The notes below the pieces were generated by a model. It searched no databases, had not been told where the DNA came from, and saw only the letters and a list, made by a program, of their open reading frames with translations. Positions 1 through 12,495 of a DNA stretch of 64,000 nucleotides are shown here, piece after piece (the stretch's first letter is position 1; the number at the start of each line of letters is the position of its first letter). This DNA is from Flaccisagitta enflata (taxonomy: Eukaryota; Chaetognatha; Sagittoidea; Aphragmophora), in the NCBI GenBank assembly GCA_965153355.1, contig OZ231127.1:93124001-93188000 (forward strand). Reading direction: 5' to 3'. A program made the translations under genes and the position numbers.

Positions 1-2745
1 TCCACATTTTTCAGCATGTTTCCTCCTCCCTTACCCCTATTTCACACGCACCCTTTTTCTTTCCCATCCGTCTCTACTTTCATCCCACTTTCCCCATGCC
101 CATTGTATCCACACTACTAATTCTTTCCCTTGTTCCTTGTCTCCCCCTCTCCTCCAGTATACCTCACATCATTTGAAGCTCCCAGGCTTCCTTATTTCCC
201 ATGGTTTTCTTCACCCCTTGGGTCTCCAATTTTTTGCCTTCAATTTTAGCTTATCTTCCCTCAACACCCCCTGTTTTACCTTTGCCACATGTTTTCTCCA
301 CACGTGATTTCCCCATATTCATTGTTTCCCCCTCCTCCCATGTTTCCATTGTCCACCCCTATTCCTCCCTTGTTTCAATTGTCCACCCCTATTCCTCCCT
401 TGTTTCAATTTTTTAATTTGTTTACTGATTATCTTGTTTAACCATGTCCCTTGTTTTGCCCTCTTCCGTCGTTCCCCTCCAAACCCCTGTGTCCCGTAGC
501 TTGCTGCTTTTCCTTGGACTTTTCCTTGCTCCTTATTTTTTCCTTTGCCTTGTGTTTCTCTCTTATCTCTGTGATCTACCATTTACCCTCTATCTGGTCT
601 CACCAACCCCTTACTGTCTGTTTCCTCCCCATCTCAAGTTTTTGTGTTTCATTGTTTCTTTCTCGTCCCATGTTTGTCCCTTGTCCCATATCTCCCCTTT
701 GCCCTTTCTCCCCCTTGCTTCTTGTTTCCCCCTTGCTTCTTGTTTCCCCCTTGTTCCTTATTTCCCCCTCATTCCTTGTTTCCCCCCAGTTTCTTGTTTC
801 TCCCTTGCCCCTCCCCCCCATTCCTTGTTTCACCGTTGTTCCTCGTTTCACCCTCTTTCCTTGTTTCTCCCTCATTCCTTGTTCCCCCTTGTCCCGTATT
901 TCCCTCCTCATCCCTTGTTTCCCCCCTCATCCCTTGTTTCCCCCCTCATCCCTTGTTTCCCTCCCTTATCCCTTGCTCCCCTCGCATTCCTTGTTCCCCA
1001 GAAGTTCTTTGTTAATTATAACTCCGTCCCTCTTCCCTAGTTAATTTTTTCCCCTGGTTCCTTGGTTCCCCCTCATCCCCTGTTTCCCCCCATTTTCCTT
1101 GTCCCCCTTCTTTCTTGTTTTTCCTTGTCCAATGTTTTTTCTTGCCCCTTTTTTTTCCCATCATCTCACGCTTCTCTCTCAGGTCTAGTTTTCCACTTTT
1201 CCCCTTGTCCTTTCTTCATCCCTTGTTCTCCCTTCATCCCATGTTTTCCCTTCATCCCTTGTTTCCCACACATGCCTTGTACACTTTCTCCCTCAGCCCT
1301 GTCTACCCCCTTCCCTACTTGTCTCTCCCTCACCCATTGTTTTCCCTTGCATATTGTTTCCCCCTTGTCTATTTCCCACTTCCCCTTTTCCCTTCTTGCT
1401 TCGCATTTCCTATCCCCACCACTCTGTTTCCCCCTTGTCCCATGTTAACCTCTAGTTCCATGCTACTCCCTTGCCTCATAGTGTGCCCTTGTCCCATGTT
1501 TCCCCCTCCTCCAGCGCTTTTCCAATAATCACCCCAAGCCCATTATTTCTCTCTGGCCCCCTCATTTTCTAGCTCCTGTTTCCCTCTTCCCCTGTGTTTC
1601 CCTCTTACCCTCTGTCCCTTATTCTCCTACCCTTAACCCCTGTCTTCTGCTCACCACCTGTTCCCCCTCACTTTTTGCCCTGACTCTGTTTACCCCTTCC
1701 CCTTCCTCAACCAACTTTTCCCTTTGACCCATGTTCTTCCCTTGCCTTACCCTAGCCCTATCTTTTCTCCAATAATTTGTCCTAAATTTTGTTTTCAGAC
1801 TTTTGTCCTCAACCTCTTTCATGCTCACATGTTTCATCTTGCTCACATGTTTGTTCTTGCTCACATGTTTCCCCTTCCTCCCATGTTTCTCACTTGCCCC
1901 TCTTCTACCATTCCCTGTGTTCCTCCCTCACTTCATGTTTCCCCATATAAACTGTATGTCAACCCCAGGTTCCCCATATAAACTGTATCTCAACCCCAGG
2001 TTTATCTAAGTTTTTTTTTCTTTTTTTCTCTTCACTCCTTGGCGTGTCTCCCTCACCCTTTGTTTCTTGCGATTGTCCTTCATTCATGTTTCCATTCCTC
2101 TTGTTACTTTCTCATTCACTGTTTCACCATCGCCCCACATTTCTCTCTCACTTCACATTTCTTGCTGATATTGTTTTGTTTTTTTTTTGCTCACCCCTGT
2201 TTCTCATCTACCCCACATGTTTCTATCACTTATTTGCTGCTCAATTAGTGTTTTTCATGTATTCTGTATTTCTCTTTTCACCCTGTTTTCTCCCATTTCG
2301 CCCCTATCCTCCATTTTTTCCTCTCCTCACCTTATGGTCTTCCGTTATCCACTGTCCTGCTATCAATTGATTTTCCCCCCAACCCTTCTTCCTCCTTTAA
2401 TACTCGCGTTTTTCTCCCTCATCCCTGCATATTTCAGCCTCATCCTTTAAATTTGCTTCTGGTCGTTCACCCACTCTGTGTTTTGCCTTTACCCTGTATT
2501 TTGCTCTCAAGCTGTTTCAACATCACCTGCTCCTCTCGTATTTTGCCCCCACCTTGTGTTTACTACTTACCCTGCGTTCCTCACTCACCCCGTGTTCCTC
2601 CCTCAAACCTAGTACCTCCCTCACACCCTGTGCCTCACCCTGTCTTCCTCCTAAACCCTTTCTCCTCCCTCATTCTGTCCACCTCCCTCACCCTATCTAC
2701 CACCCTCATTATATCTACCGCTCTCACCCTTTAGACTTCCCTTGA
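1..2745. repeat. 2.7-kb pyrimidine-rich degenerate minisatellite tract
   Basis: The plus strand is almost entirely C and T, built from degenerate units such as TTGTTTCCCCCTCATCCC; the clearest tandem copies are near 700-990. Every long open frame here is low-complexity Pro/Ser/Leu/Phe on one strand or Lys/Arg/Gly on the other, as expected from composition alone. No gene is seen. Confidence 0.85.
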
Positions 2746-2752
2746 TTTACGG

Positions 2753-3305
2753 TACAGTAGATCTCATCTAGACTTGAGATAATGGGGGCAAGTATTGTCG
2801 GAAAACAAATGAAGCCAGGGGAGTGATATTTGAAACATACACTAATAACGGGACGCTTTATTGCCCATGATAGCTGGTTGCCATGGAAACACATTTCCAT
2901 GTATTCTCGCTAAAGTATCAATATTTTGAGAGATTTTTTTAGGGAACATTGCTTAAGATAAAATTTGCTACAACTTACCTACAGTATGTTCTGTAAGAAT
3001 GTCGCTCGTTTAGCGGTTGCTAGGGGTTGTCACACATGGATACGCTCCCTAGCAACGGCCAAACGAGCAACATTCTTACAGAACATACTGTGGGAAAGTT
3101 GTAGCAAATTTTATTTTAAACAATGTTCCCTAAATATTTATACTTTAGCGAGAATACATGAAAATGTGTTTCCATGGCAACCAGCTATCATGGGGAATTA
3201 ATCATCCTATGATTAGTCTATGATCCAAATATCGCTCCCCTGCCTTCAGTCGTCTTTCCACAATGCTTGCCCCCATTATCTCAAGTTTAGACGAGATCTA
3301 CTGTA
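2753..3305. mobile_element. Foldback element FB1, copy 1
   Basis: A near-perfect 553-bp inverted repeat. It begins TACAGTAGATCT and ends with the reverse complement; each arm is about 250 bp and contains GTTGCCATGGAAACAC and GTATGTTCTGTAAGAATG. It has no coding capacity. Two more copies occur in this window (16,000-16,517 and 20,434-24,174), so it is a dispersed family. Confidence 0.9.
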
Positions 3306-4130
3306 TTTGGATAGTTAGAAACATAACATGGAACTAGCTATTTGCCCTTTTTACCAGGGCGTTTTTGTAAGGAGAATGAATCTCTGGTATACCACAATGG
3401 GCTTGTTACAGTGACAACATGAGCAATAAAATGGAGGATCAGAAGTCAATGTTATGAATCATGTGATTGCTCGCTCAACAGAAAATGATTAAGCAAGTGA
3501 GCAAGCAAATTGGATGGTGCCGTTATAGTCCCTCAACTTGCCAAAATTTCAACTGGACAGACTGTAGAAACATTGACAGAATGTTTTCTATGTTCTAACT
3601 TCCAGGTAGAGGTATTGCAAAAAACGCAATCTCGTAGAAGAGGAAAAAAAGAACATGAGGGCTTTACAAACCTTAAAGAGGATTTGTTTATTTACCTGTG
3701 TCTCTTGTCATATTGGAGCTAGTGTTAAATTACCCCTCCCCCCTGTTTAGTTTGCAACCATATTGTGAGGCAGTGTTACTTGGTTAGTTTGATCGAATTT
3801 CTTCATTATAATGACTCGCCAATTTCTAATTGAATGTTATAAAAATGGTCTCTTTTTTCTGATTTCCTCCTTTCTGATGTAAGTCAGGTAGGAAAAAAGT
3901 TTAGTGTGGAATAGTATTTCCATGTCCTATGGTAGATAGGTAGTTTTTCATAGGTTTATACATACATGAAGAAGCAAGCATGTTTGTCCCCAACAAACAG
4001 TTTTTGTCGGTGACTATGAAGTAGCAGTGATACGTAGTCTGTCTGTCTGTTGTCGTCGTCGTCGTTAAAAACCTTATTATGTCTTCGGAACTAAACTACA
4101 GAGTTTTTTGAAACTTTGCTGGTGTTGTTT
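3306..4130. other. Intergenic, no feature recognised
   Basis: Ordinary AT-rich sequence. A 70-codon open frame at 3,510-3,722 has no recognisable motif and no splice or start context that I trust. A short (GTCT)n/(GTC)n run lies near 4,040. Confidence 0.5.
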
Positions 4131-4139
4131 ATAAGTTAA

Positions 4140-4790
4140 TAGGAGCTTGTGTACCAATTTTCTAAAAAATTCATAAACTTTTACTAACCTTTGCTTAGTA
4201 TTTTTGTAATAATATTTCGCTGGGACTTAGGTGGTGTATATAGGTATAGGGTAGTAAAGGTTTATGAATTTTTTTCCAATTTGGTATTCAAGTAGAGGGT
4301 AGTAAATAAACAACCCCTGCCAAATTTGAATTAAATCTGAAGTCTAGTTTATGAGATATTAGCTTATTTATGTAGTAATATGTTGCTAGGACTTAAGCAA
4401 TTTACATTGGCAAAGGTTAGTAAAGGTATGTGATTTTTTTTTTAATTTGGTATACAAGTAGAGGGTAGTAAATAAATAACCCCTGCAAAATTCCAATTAA
4501 ATCTTAAGTCTGGTTTATGAGATATTAGCTATTTATGTTGTAATGTGTTACTAGGACTTAGGCAGTTTACATATGCAAAGGGTAGCAAAATAATGTGAAT
4601 TCATTTTTAATTTGGTATACAAGTAAACAATATTAATTGAACTGCCCCTGCAAAATTCGAACTAAATCTGAAGTCTGGTTTATAAGATATTAGCTTATTA
4701 ATGTAGTAAAATGCTACAAGGACTTAAAAGATTTATATTGAGGGTTGGAGTTGATGAATTTTTTTTTACTTGCTCATTCATTTCATTCTG
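4140..4790 (+). repeat. Satellite-like tandem repeat, unit ~165-180 bp, about four copies
   Basis: Successive units share AGTAGAGGGTAGTAAATAAA, ACCCCTGCAAAATTC, TCTGAAGTCTGGTTTATGAG and a GCTAGGACTTA block in the same order. The copies differ by roughly 10-20 percent, so the array is old. Confidence 0.85.
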
Positions 4791-4834
4791 ATTTGATTTT
4801 TCTTTAGATTTGCCATGATGGATTTCAAGATTCA

Positions 4835-5180
4835 TCTTCAACTACTGTCATCATCTTCAACTACCGTCATTATCTTCAACTACCGTCATTATCTTCAACT
4901 ACTGTCATCTTCAACTACTGTCATCATCATCAACTACTGTCATCATCATCAACTACTGTCATCATCTTCAACTACTGTCATCATCTTCAACCACTGTCAT
5001 CATCTTCAACCACTGTCATCATCTTCAACTACTGTCATCATCTTCAACTACTGTCATCATCATCAACTACTATCATCATGTTCAACTACTGTCATCTTCA
5101 ACTACTGTTATCTTTTAACTACTGTCATCATCTTCAACTTCTGTCATCATCTTTGACTACTGTCATCATCAACTACTAAA
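4835..5180 (+). repeat. 15-18-bp minisatellite
   Basis: About 20 copies of TCATCATCTTCAACTACTG-like units. The open frame over it (4,815-5,156) is a translation of the repeat, not a gene. Confidence 0.9.
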
Positions 5181-5686
5181 TTTTTTTGAAAACTTTTTGA
5201 AAACATTTTTTGAGAATTATTTTTAAAAAATTTCTATTTAAAATTTCTTTTGAAAAATTTTTTTTTAGAAAATTTTTATTTTAAATTTTTTTGAAATTTT
5301 TTTGAAAATTTTTGTTATCGTTATCAGTCATTGTTGCCATCATCATAATCCACTATTGTTATCATTATCAAGTTTCGGCATCATTAAAACAATATTGAAT
5401 ATCTTTTTTTTTTTTTTGAAATTGTTGTCATGTCATGTTGTATATCTTCTCGAGTTGCGTGTACGCAACAAGTAAGCTTCAAAATTGCAGTCCCCAGTCA
5501 GTAATTTTGGAGCTCTTTGTATTTCTAATAAGGTATAAAAAACGGTATGAATAAAGATCACACTTTATTTGTTCATTAAATCAGGGGGAAAGAAAACCGA
5601 GGTCATACTGTATAATGAAGATTTTAGGCAGGTAAATCAAATGATCTCGATCACTTCGTAACCTGCAAATGAATGCGGGATTACAG
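5181..5686. other. AT-rich intergenic or intronic sequence
   Basis: Homopolymer-rich (TTTTGAAAATTT-like) sequence up to the acceptor of the possible exon at 5,687. No other feature is seen. Confidence 0.4.
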
Positions 5687-5787
5687 AATGGATAAACCCA
5701 ACATTTGAAGATTTGAAAGGAGGGAAACTCGGCAATCCAGTCACGGACGGTTGGGCACGAGTAGAAATACAAAAAACGCTTGACTGA
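5687..5787 (+). CDS. Possible terminal coding exon of an unknown gene
   Basis: An ATTACAG acceptor is followed by 32 codons and a TGA. The peptide begins WINPTFEDLKGGKL and ends WARVEIQKTLD. Its composition is balanced and unlike the simple repeats around it, and it is open only in the spliced frame (phase 1 start). I do not recognise the family. No partner exon is visible upstream, where the sequence is repeats. The minus-strand frames over the same bases look less protein-like. This is a tentative call; it could be a chance open frame or a pseudogene fragment. Confidence 0.3.
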
Positions 5788-6097
5788 ATTAAAACAAATT
5801 TGTAACGGAGCGATACAGCAAGGTGTAGTCCCATGTCCGCGATCAAAAATTGTGAAGACATGCAGATTGATGGTTTGAGCATGATTTGGATTGCGAAAAT
5901 TGAATCTTCCGTATCTGTAGGTCCAGTGAGGAGATTGCGCTATGAGGGATGTTGAAATGTTTAGACACCTCTACTTGTTTAAATGCGCCAAAGCACCTCT
6001 ATAGCTGGCTGTGTCCATTGGTCGGTTGATCGGCCAGTCGCTCATTTGTTTGACAATCCACATGGCGCAATTTATTGGCCTACATGGCCTTATTTTC

Positions 6098-6151
<54 letters not shown>

Positions 6152-7060
6152 TTGGAATATTACACTGTTGAGAAGGTTAATAATCTACCGTTTGATTTTG
6201 AGCGTTGGCTAGTGTGCAGGTCAGATAGTCGGCGAGTTCGATTGTCGGAGGGTCGGAATCCGAGGAAAGTGGTCAATCGCACCAAAGTTTTTGTTTGGTC
6301 AATGCGTTCACTTTTTATTTTTTATGAGAACCTAGTTTATAAGAACATCAAGCCTTGAAATAGCTCAAAAGCTAAGAATGTGGTAGTTATTTTACTAGTA
6401 GCTATCTCTCTCTTTTGGAGGCTTCAGGAAAAAAATGACGTTCTTATAAAAGTTAATAAGTGTATTGGCTTCAGTTCAAATGTGTGGAGATGATACGTGA
6501 TTCCGGTCGTGGATAGTCAGGCAGAATCAATAATGCTCAGATAGTAAATCATGTTACGGTGGAATGGACCGACTTTGAAATGTGACTATTAAAAAAGCTA
6601 TTCTTAATGTTCCGGTGGCAAATTGGATCACAAATTAGTCGAGTATCAGTTTCATTAAAGTTGCAAGGACATGACATGAGGTGCAACAGTCCATCCGTCT
6701 GTCTTCTATCCCGACATACTAAGCCCTCAACACTCCTAAGCAGCTCTCTAATCAGTAATCTTACGACTCGTATCAGCCGCCCAATTTTCCCAAAATGTCC
6801 AATGACTGCCTCCTCAATAGTCCCGTCTGATCTTCTACACCTATTTTAAGTGTCCTGAGTAACAAAGCCTTATATGGGCAGAAAACCTTTACTTCCACCC
6901 CATTTGAAGTTGAAATTCCAGCCTAAAGGTTAAATTAAAGCCTTGCGGTTTTAACCAAAGCATAAGGCTAAGGAAATTTCCCCTATCAATGAACATTTTA
7001 AGGGGACTTGATTCCCAGCTAATGGGCATTTTGGGGTAGCGCCCCCTGAGAAGACAAAAT
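5788..7060. other. Intergenic with a (CT)n microsatellite
   Basis: (CT)n runs from about 6,101 to 6,147. The rest is non-repetitive sequence without a convincing gene. Confidence 0.5.
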
Positions 7061-8145
7061 CTTGTAGAACATGGACTTTTATTCATTTGTCCATCTGTCC
7101 ATCCATCCGTTTGTTTGTCCGTCCCCCCCTAGGCCTCCAGTCTACTTAGGTCTTGAATCAGACTTTGCACTGGTCCATCAATCCTTCTATCTGGCAATCT
7201 GTCCATTGGTGTTCCAGTGTTACAAGGCCAGTTACATGGCCAATACCAGCCGCGGATGGTGAGGCAGGGGCAGGGGCACTTTTCAACTCAATGACCCCCA
7301 ATGGACCGATGGACTAACGGATGGAGCCTCTCATAGCGTCACTAGTCCGCGACTAAAAACACTCCTGTCTTCTCCTTTGAGACAGATATTAGCCATGTAT
7401 CCAGCCCTAACCACAAGCGCCAATCAGTTTGATTCTAATCACAAAGCTTCTCATGTGGCATTAGGCTCATCTATGACGTTCCATTCCTTCATTGAGATTC
7501 ACAATTTCGGGCAGGGACCCCAAAGGGGACGATGTCCTGTAGAACATGTAGACTTTTGTTTGTTTGTTCGTTAGCTTGTTTGTGCATTGGATCAAATTTT
7601 AGGGTTAAGAGGGAAGATTTCATACCTTTGAGGACAGATTTCAGCCCACAGAGGGCAGGGGTGAATGGCCTATTGGGGGGACAAATGGACGGTTGGACAG
7701 AAGGATGGAAGGACGGACAAAAGTCTCTCCATGTTCTATAAAACTTCATCCCCTTTTTGGGCAGCGGCCCCGAAGGGGACGAAGTCCTGTAGAACACAGG
7801 GGGACTTTTGTTCATCCGTTCGTCCGTTTGTTTGTTTGTTAGTCCTCCCCAGGCCCTCTCAGGCCTGAAATCTGCCCTCTCAGGCCTGAAATCTGCCCTC
7901 TCAGGCTTGAAATCTGCCCTCTCAGGCCTTGAATCTGCCTTCTCAGGCCTGAAATCTGCCTCCTCAGGCCTAAAACCTATCCTCTCAGGCCTTAGATCTG
8001 CCCTCACAGATTCAAGGCCTGAGAGGGCAGATTTCAGGCCTGAGAGGGCCTGGGGGGGACTGACGGACAGATGGAAGGACGGAAGGACGAACAAAAGTCC
8101 CTCTGTGTTCTACAGGACTGCGTCCCCTTCGGAGCCGCTACCCTG
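7060..8145. mobile_element. Cluster of hairpin-ended superfamily II elements with a palindromic 21-bp array
   Basis: Contains GGGCAGCGGCCCCGAAGGGG followed by a TCCTGTAGAACA block (about 7,770-7,800 and 7,515-7,545), (GTCC/GTTT)n, and a 21-bp minisatellite built on the palindrome TCAGGCCTGA at 7,850-8,060. The array reverses orientation near 8,005 and is then closed by an inverted copy of the flank, so the whole unit is a giant palindrome. Confidence 0.8.
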
Positions 8146-8149
8146 CTTT

Positions 8150-9080
8150 CTCTCATTCCAATTTACAATCATGCAAAGCAGGGCAATGGGTATCGCTGAC
8201 CACATATTGCCCTTGGGCGACCTGTTGAGACAGGGATTTGGGCCTCAAGACTGGAATTTTGGCCCTGAGGCTGGGATTTGAGGGGGGGAAGAATGAAGAG
8301 GGAGGAGAGGGAGGTGGAGAAGGAGAAAATTCCCCATATGTGTGAAAGCATAGGTCGTCGACCCTTTTGGGGCCGCTGTCCTGCACCCCCTTCAAATTCA
8401 AGCACAACCTGACCATCTGACGCTTTTGATACTATCATGTTTCCTTCCCCCATTGGCCATCGAGACATCAATCATCATTCTCTTAAGCCTGATTTTCGCA
8501 CTCCAAGCTCTCAAATTAGTCCTCCAAGACCTCAATCAAGCCCTCCATGCCTTAAATCAGGCCTTCTGAATTCAAATTACCCCTCCGTGTCTCAATTCTG
8601 CCCCCCAGGCCTAAGGCCTGCTCTCCAGACCTCAAATCTGCCCTCCAGGCCTGAAATCTACCCTCTAACCCTTAAATCCACCTTGAAGATGCTCCCTCAG
8701 GGCATCTGGAAGTTTAGCACTTTTTTGGGCAGCGACCCCGAATTTCTGTGTTTTGGGCAGCGGCCCCAATGTTTTGTAGAGCACAGGGGGACTTTTGTTT
8801 GTTTGTCCGATCATCCGTCTATCCCCCCAGGCCCCTTCAAAAAATCTGAAATCTGCCTTATCAGGCCTAAAATCTGAGAGGGTCTGGGGAGATTGACGGA
8901 TGGACGGACAAATGGACAGACAAACAAATGAAGAAATGAATGAATGGACAAACAAAAGTCCTCCTGTGTTCCACAGGACTTTATCCCCTTCGGGACCCCA
9001 GCCCTGCTTCTCAGTTCAATTGGCAAAGCAGGGCAACGGGTATTCCTGACCACATATTGCCCTTAGGCGACCTGTTTTAT
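8150..9080. mobile_element. Superfamily II elements, degenerate
   Basis: Contains the terminal hairpin region around GCCCAAGGGC (8,205-8,225 and 9,055-9,070), the TTCACACATATGGGG block, CAGGCCT-type minisatellite units (8,480-8,690) and the GGGCAGCGGCCCC block near 8,755. Confidence 0.7.
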
Positions 9081-9104
9081 TTTTGGGGGAAGGATCTCAC
9101 ACTC

Positions 9105-9800
9105 CACTTTTGGGCAGCGCCCCCCAGGGAACCAATGACCTATGATTTCCAGATGTTGTTCCTTCCATCCATCTGTCCTTCCCCCTCCACCCGGTTGCCG
9201 ACTTAGGCCTAATTCTCTTCTTCAAAGCCTAAAATAAGGCCTTAAGCCTCCCCTCCACACCATAAATTTGTCATAAAGGGGCCAATGACCCGTGCTTTCA
9301 CATATGGGGAAATTTCTCCTTCTTCTCCACCTCTTTCTTCTGTGTACCCCCCCCCTTGGCCTCAAGAACCAAATTCCAGCCCTAAGACCCAAATTCCAGC
9401 CTCAAGACCCAAATTTCAGCCTCAAGACCCAAATCCCAGCCTCAAGAACCAAATCCTAGCCTTGAGGCCCAAATCCCAGCCTCTAGGCCTAAATTCTAGC
9501 TGTGAGATCCATCTCCCAGCCTCAAGCCCCAAATGCCAGCCCACAGGCCCAAATCCCAGCTTCAAGCAGAAAACCAGCCCTGACACCCAAATCTTAGCCT
9601 CATGACCCAAATCCCATCCTTAAGAACTAAATCTTGCCCTAAGGCTTCCACCAAAAAGCCCAAATCCCAACCACCAGAGGGAGAAGAAGGAGAAATTTCC
9701 CCATGTGTGAAAGCATAGGTCATCGGCCCTGCTCCCTCCTTCAGTTACAATCACAGCCTAAATAGGCAGGGCTTGGGTACCGCTGACCATGTAACACATT
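9105..9800. mobile_element. Superfamily II element with 20-bp minisatellite
   Basis: Begins TTTTGGGCAGCGCCCC and carries the 20-bp array (CAAATCCCAGCCTCAAGACC-type units, 9,360-9,680). It closes with the inverted block GTGTGAAAGCATAGGTCATC at about 9,700-9,725. Confidence 0.75.
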
Positions 9801-9939
9801 TGCGAATTATGGACCTCAAATCCGCTCTTCAGGTCTCCAGTCCAACTTCAGTCACCTAAATCAGTCACCAAAGGCCTTAATTATGCCCTCCAAGGATGTC
9901 TGGAAGTTTACCCCAGTGACCTACAGATAATAAGCTTTT

Positions 9940-10620
9940 TGGGCAGCGGCCCCGAAGGGGACGATGTCCTGTAGAACACAGGGGGACTTTCGTTCGTTCG
10001 TTTGTTCGTCCGTCCGTGCGTGCGTGCGTCCCCCCCACCTTGAGGCTCAAATCCTAGCCTTGAGGCTCAAATCCCAGCCATGAGGCTTAAATCCCAGCCG
10101 TAAGGCTCAAATCCCAGCCTTGAGGCTCAAATCCCAGCCTCGAGGCTCAAATCCCAGCCTTGATGCTCAAATCCCAGCCTCGAGGCTCAAATCCCAGCCT
10201 TGAAGCTCAAAATCCAGCCTTGAGGCTCAAAACCCAGCCTCGAGGCTCAAATCCCAGCCTCAAGGCTCAAATCCCAGCCCCGAGGCTCAAATCCTAGCCT
10301 CGAGGCTCAAATCCCAGCCTCGAGGCTCAAATCTCAGACTCGTGGCTAAAATTCTAGCCTCGAGGCTCAAATCCCAGCCTCAGCTCAAATCCCAGCCTCG
10401 AGGCCCAAATCCAAGCCTCGAGGCTCAAATCAGACCACATGTAACGGACAGATGGAAGGACGGACGGATGGACGAACGAACGAAAGTCCCCCTGTGTTCT
10501 ACAGGACATCGTCCCCTTCGGGGCCGCTGCCCTGCTACTCATTACCTATAATCACCAACATACATAGCAGGGCAATGGGTATCGCTGACCACATATTGCC
10601 CTTGGGCGACTGGTTGGGGC
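9940..10620. mobile_element. Superfamily II element with the best-preserved 20-bp palindromic array
   Basis: Flanks are GGGCAGCGGCCCCGAAGGGG at 9,941 and its inverse at 10,510. Between them lie about 20 near-identical 20-bp units (10,033-10,430) built from the palindrome AGCCTCGAGGCT plus the spacer CAAATCCC. (GTCC)n and (GTTC)n sit just inside each flank. Confidence 0.85.
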
Positions 10621-11110
10621 TGCTGCCCTGATCCCCATTCACTTCTCCACTTGGTCACTATAAGCAGGGCATCGGGTACTGCTGACCATAAGCAATCCGA
10701 GGAAGATCTGTTCTTCTCCGCACCCATCCATTCCCATCCCCCCCCATTATAGGCTCAAATCCTATTTTTGGGGCTCAAGTCCAAGTATTGAGGCTCAAAT
10801 CCTAGCCTTTAGGCTCAAATCTAAATATTGAGACTCAAATCACAGTCGTGAGGCTCTAAATCCAGCCTTGAGCTGAAAACCAAGCCTCAAGGCTCAAATG
10901 CCAGCTTTCAGGCTCAAATCCCAGCCACTAGGCTCAAATCTCAACCTAGAGTCTCAAACTCTTAATCAGAAGCTCAGATCCCAACATATACCAAAGGCTT
11001 TAAGCTTAAGTCCCAGTCTCGACATTAAAATCCAGGCTTCCATGCTCAAAGCCAAGCCAAGCATGGGCCATTGTCTCCGTTGGGGTTGCTTCTCCTCTCG
11101 CCAAAACAAC
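10621..11110. mobile_element. Degenerate superfamily II copy with minisatellite
   Basis: Contains GCAGGGCATCGGGTACTGCT and a decayed 20-bp array (AGGCTCAAATCCCAGCC-type, 10,745-11,050). The array decays into an (AAC)n run at 11,105-11,145. Confidence 0.65.
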
Positions 11111-11364
11111 AACAACAACAACAACAAAAAAAACAACAACAACAACAGTGCTGACCTTACTGCCTTTCAAAAAAAAAATTGAAGTCAATCATGCCAAAAG
11201 CACTTCTTCAAGCAGATTCGATCTTGATCCCCTCCTACCCAAAGGCGTGGGAACTACCACACCTCCATGAAGTCTTCGGTACGAACATGTATATCTTGAA
11301 GTGGTTAACTAAAAAAACGTTGACAAACAGAAAAATTTCAACTTGAATGTGGTCATATTGTATG

Positions 11365-11440
11365 TGTCATGGAGGGAATTGATCCTGGTACCCTTCAATA
11401 TAAGTGACAGGTAGCTACCACCGCTCCACAAAGGCACATG
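11365..11440 (-). repeat. tRNA-like sequence (SINE head), copy 1
   Basis: The reverse strand has a box-A-like GTGGAGCGGTGGTAGC and a weak box B. It is a degenerate relative of the copies at 11,625 and 12,268 and is followed on the plus strand by (CAA)n. It is not a functional tRNA. Confidence 0.45.
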
Positions 11441-11483
11441 TTGTTAAGATTTTGAAGAAGGCGGATGTGTTTTTTGAGAGTTC

Positions 11484-11583
<100 letters not shown>

Positions 11584-11624
11584 GAAAAAAGCACAACAAA
11601 AGCAACTAAAATTAAGCACATGTC

Positions 11625-11700
11625 TGGTTCAATTGGTTTCGAACTAGGTACCTTTCAACTTTGAGGCATGAAAGCTACCGCTGCTCCATGCAGACAAATA
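11625..11700 (-). repeat. tRNA-like sequence (SINE head), copy 2
   Basis: The reverse strand reads CATGGAGCAGCGGTAGC (box-A-like) and then, after about 35 nt, a box-B-like GTTCGAAACC-type stretch. Cloverleaf pairing is poor, so this is a tRNA-derived repeat. It is joined to a short (CAA)n at 11,737. Confidence 0.55.
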
Positions 11701-11767
11701 ACATCATTCCAACTGAGTGAAAGTATTTCTTGGCAACAACAACAACAACAACAATAACAACAACAAA

Positions 11768-12240
11768 CAGGTCGCCCAAGGGCAATATGTGGTCAGCGAT
11801 ACCCGTTGCCCTGCTTTGCATGGTTGTAAATTGGAATGAGAAGCAGGGCAGCGGCCCCGAAGGAGACGAAGTCCTGTAGAACACGGGACTTTCATTCGTT
11901 TGTCCGTCCGTTTGTCCGTATGTCCGTCCGTCGGCCCCCCCCCAGGCCCTCTCAGCCCTGAAATCTGCCCTCTCAGGCTTTGAATCTGAGAGGGCAGATT
12001 TCAGGCCTAAGAGGACAGATTTAAAGCCTGACAGGCAGGTTTCAGGCCTGAAAGGGCAAATTTCAGGCCTGAGAGGGCAGATTCAAGGCCTGAGAGGGCA
12101 GATTTTAGGCCTGAGAGGGCAGATTTCAGGCCTAAGAGGGCCTAGGGGGGATGCACAAACGAACGAACGAACAAATGGACAAACAAACGAAAGTCCCCTG
12201 TGTTCTACAGGACTTCGTCCCCTTCGGGGCCGCTGCCCAA
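11768..12240. mobile_element. Superfamily II element, complete-looking
   Basis: Starts AGGTCGCCCAAGGGC (5' hairpin GCCC-AA-GGGC), then GTGGTCAGCGATACCC and GGGCAGCGGCCCCGAAGG. The 21-bp CAGGCCTGA array is at 11,943-12,140. It ends with a CCCCTTCGGGG hairpin and GCTGCCCAAAAA at 12,215-12,243. Confidence 0.8.
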
Positions 12241-12267
12241 AAAGCACAACAACAGCAATAAAAATTA

Positions 12268-12355
12268 GGCACATGGTGTCTGCTTCAATGGGATTCGATC
12301 TAGGTACCTTTCAATTTGGAGGCATGGAAGCTACCGCTGCTCCATGCAGACGAAT
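12268..12355 (-). repeat. tRNA-like sequence (SINE head), copy 3
   Basis: Closest relative of 11,625-11,700, with box-A-like GGAGCAGCGGTAGC and box-B-like GATCGAATCCC on the minus strand. It is followed on the plus strand by (CAA)n at 12,386. Confidence 0.6.
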
Positions 12356-12385
12356 AACATCCTCACTGAGTGAAAGTATTTTTTG

Positions 12386-12495
<110 letters not shown>

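Noticed and set aside
444-1528. Overlapping 100-200-codon open frames rich in Pro, Phe, Leu and Ser
   Set aside because: They are translations of the pyrimidine-rich tract in three frames at once, and no frame shows better codon structure than the others.
3510-3722. 70-codon open frame as a small gene
   Set aside because: Unremarkable composition, no motif, and nothing around it supports transcription.
10033-10430. Regular 20-bp repeats resembling a CRISPR array
   Set aside because: Units are contiguous, with only an 8-bp constant spacer and no variable spacers, in a eukaryotic intron-rich context.
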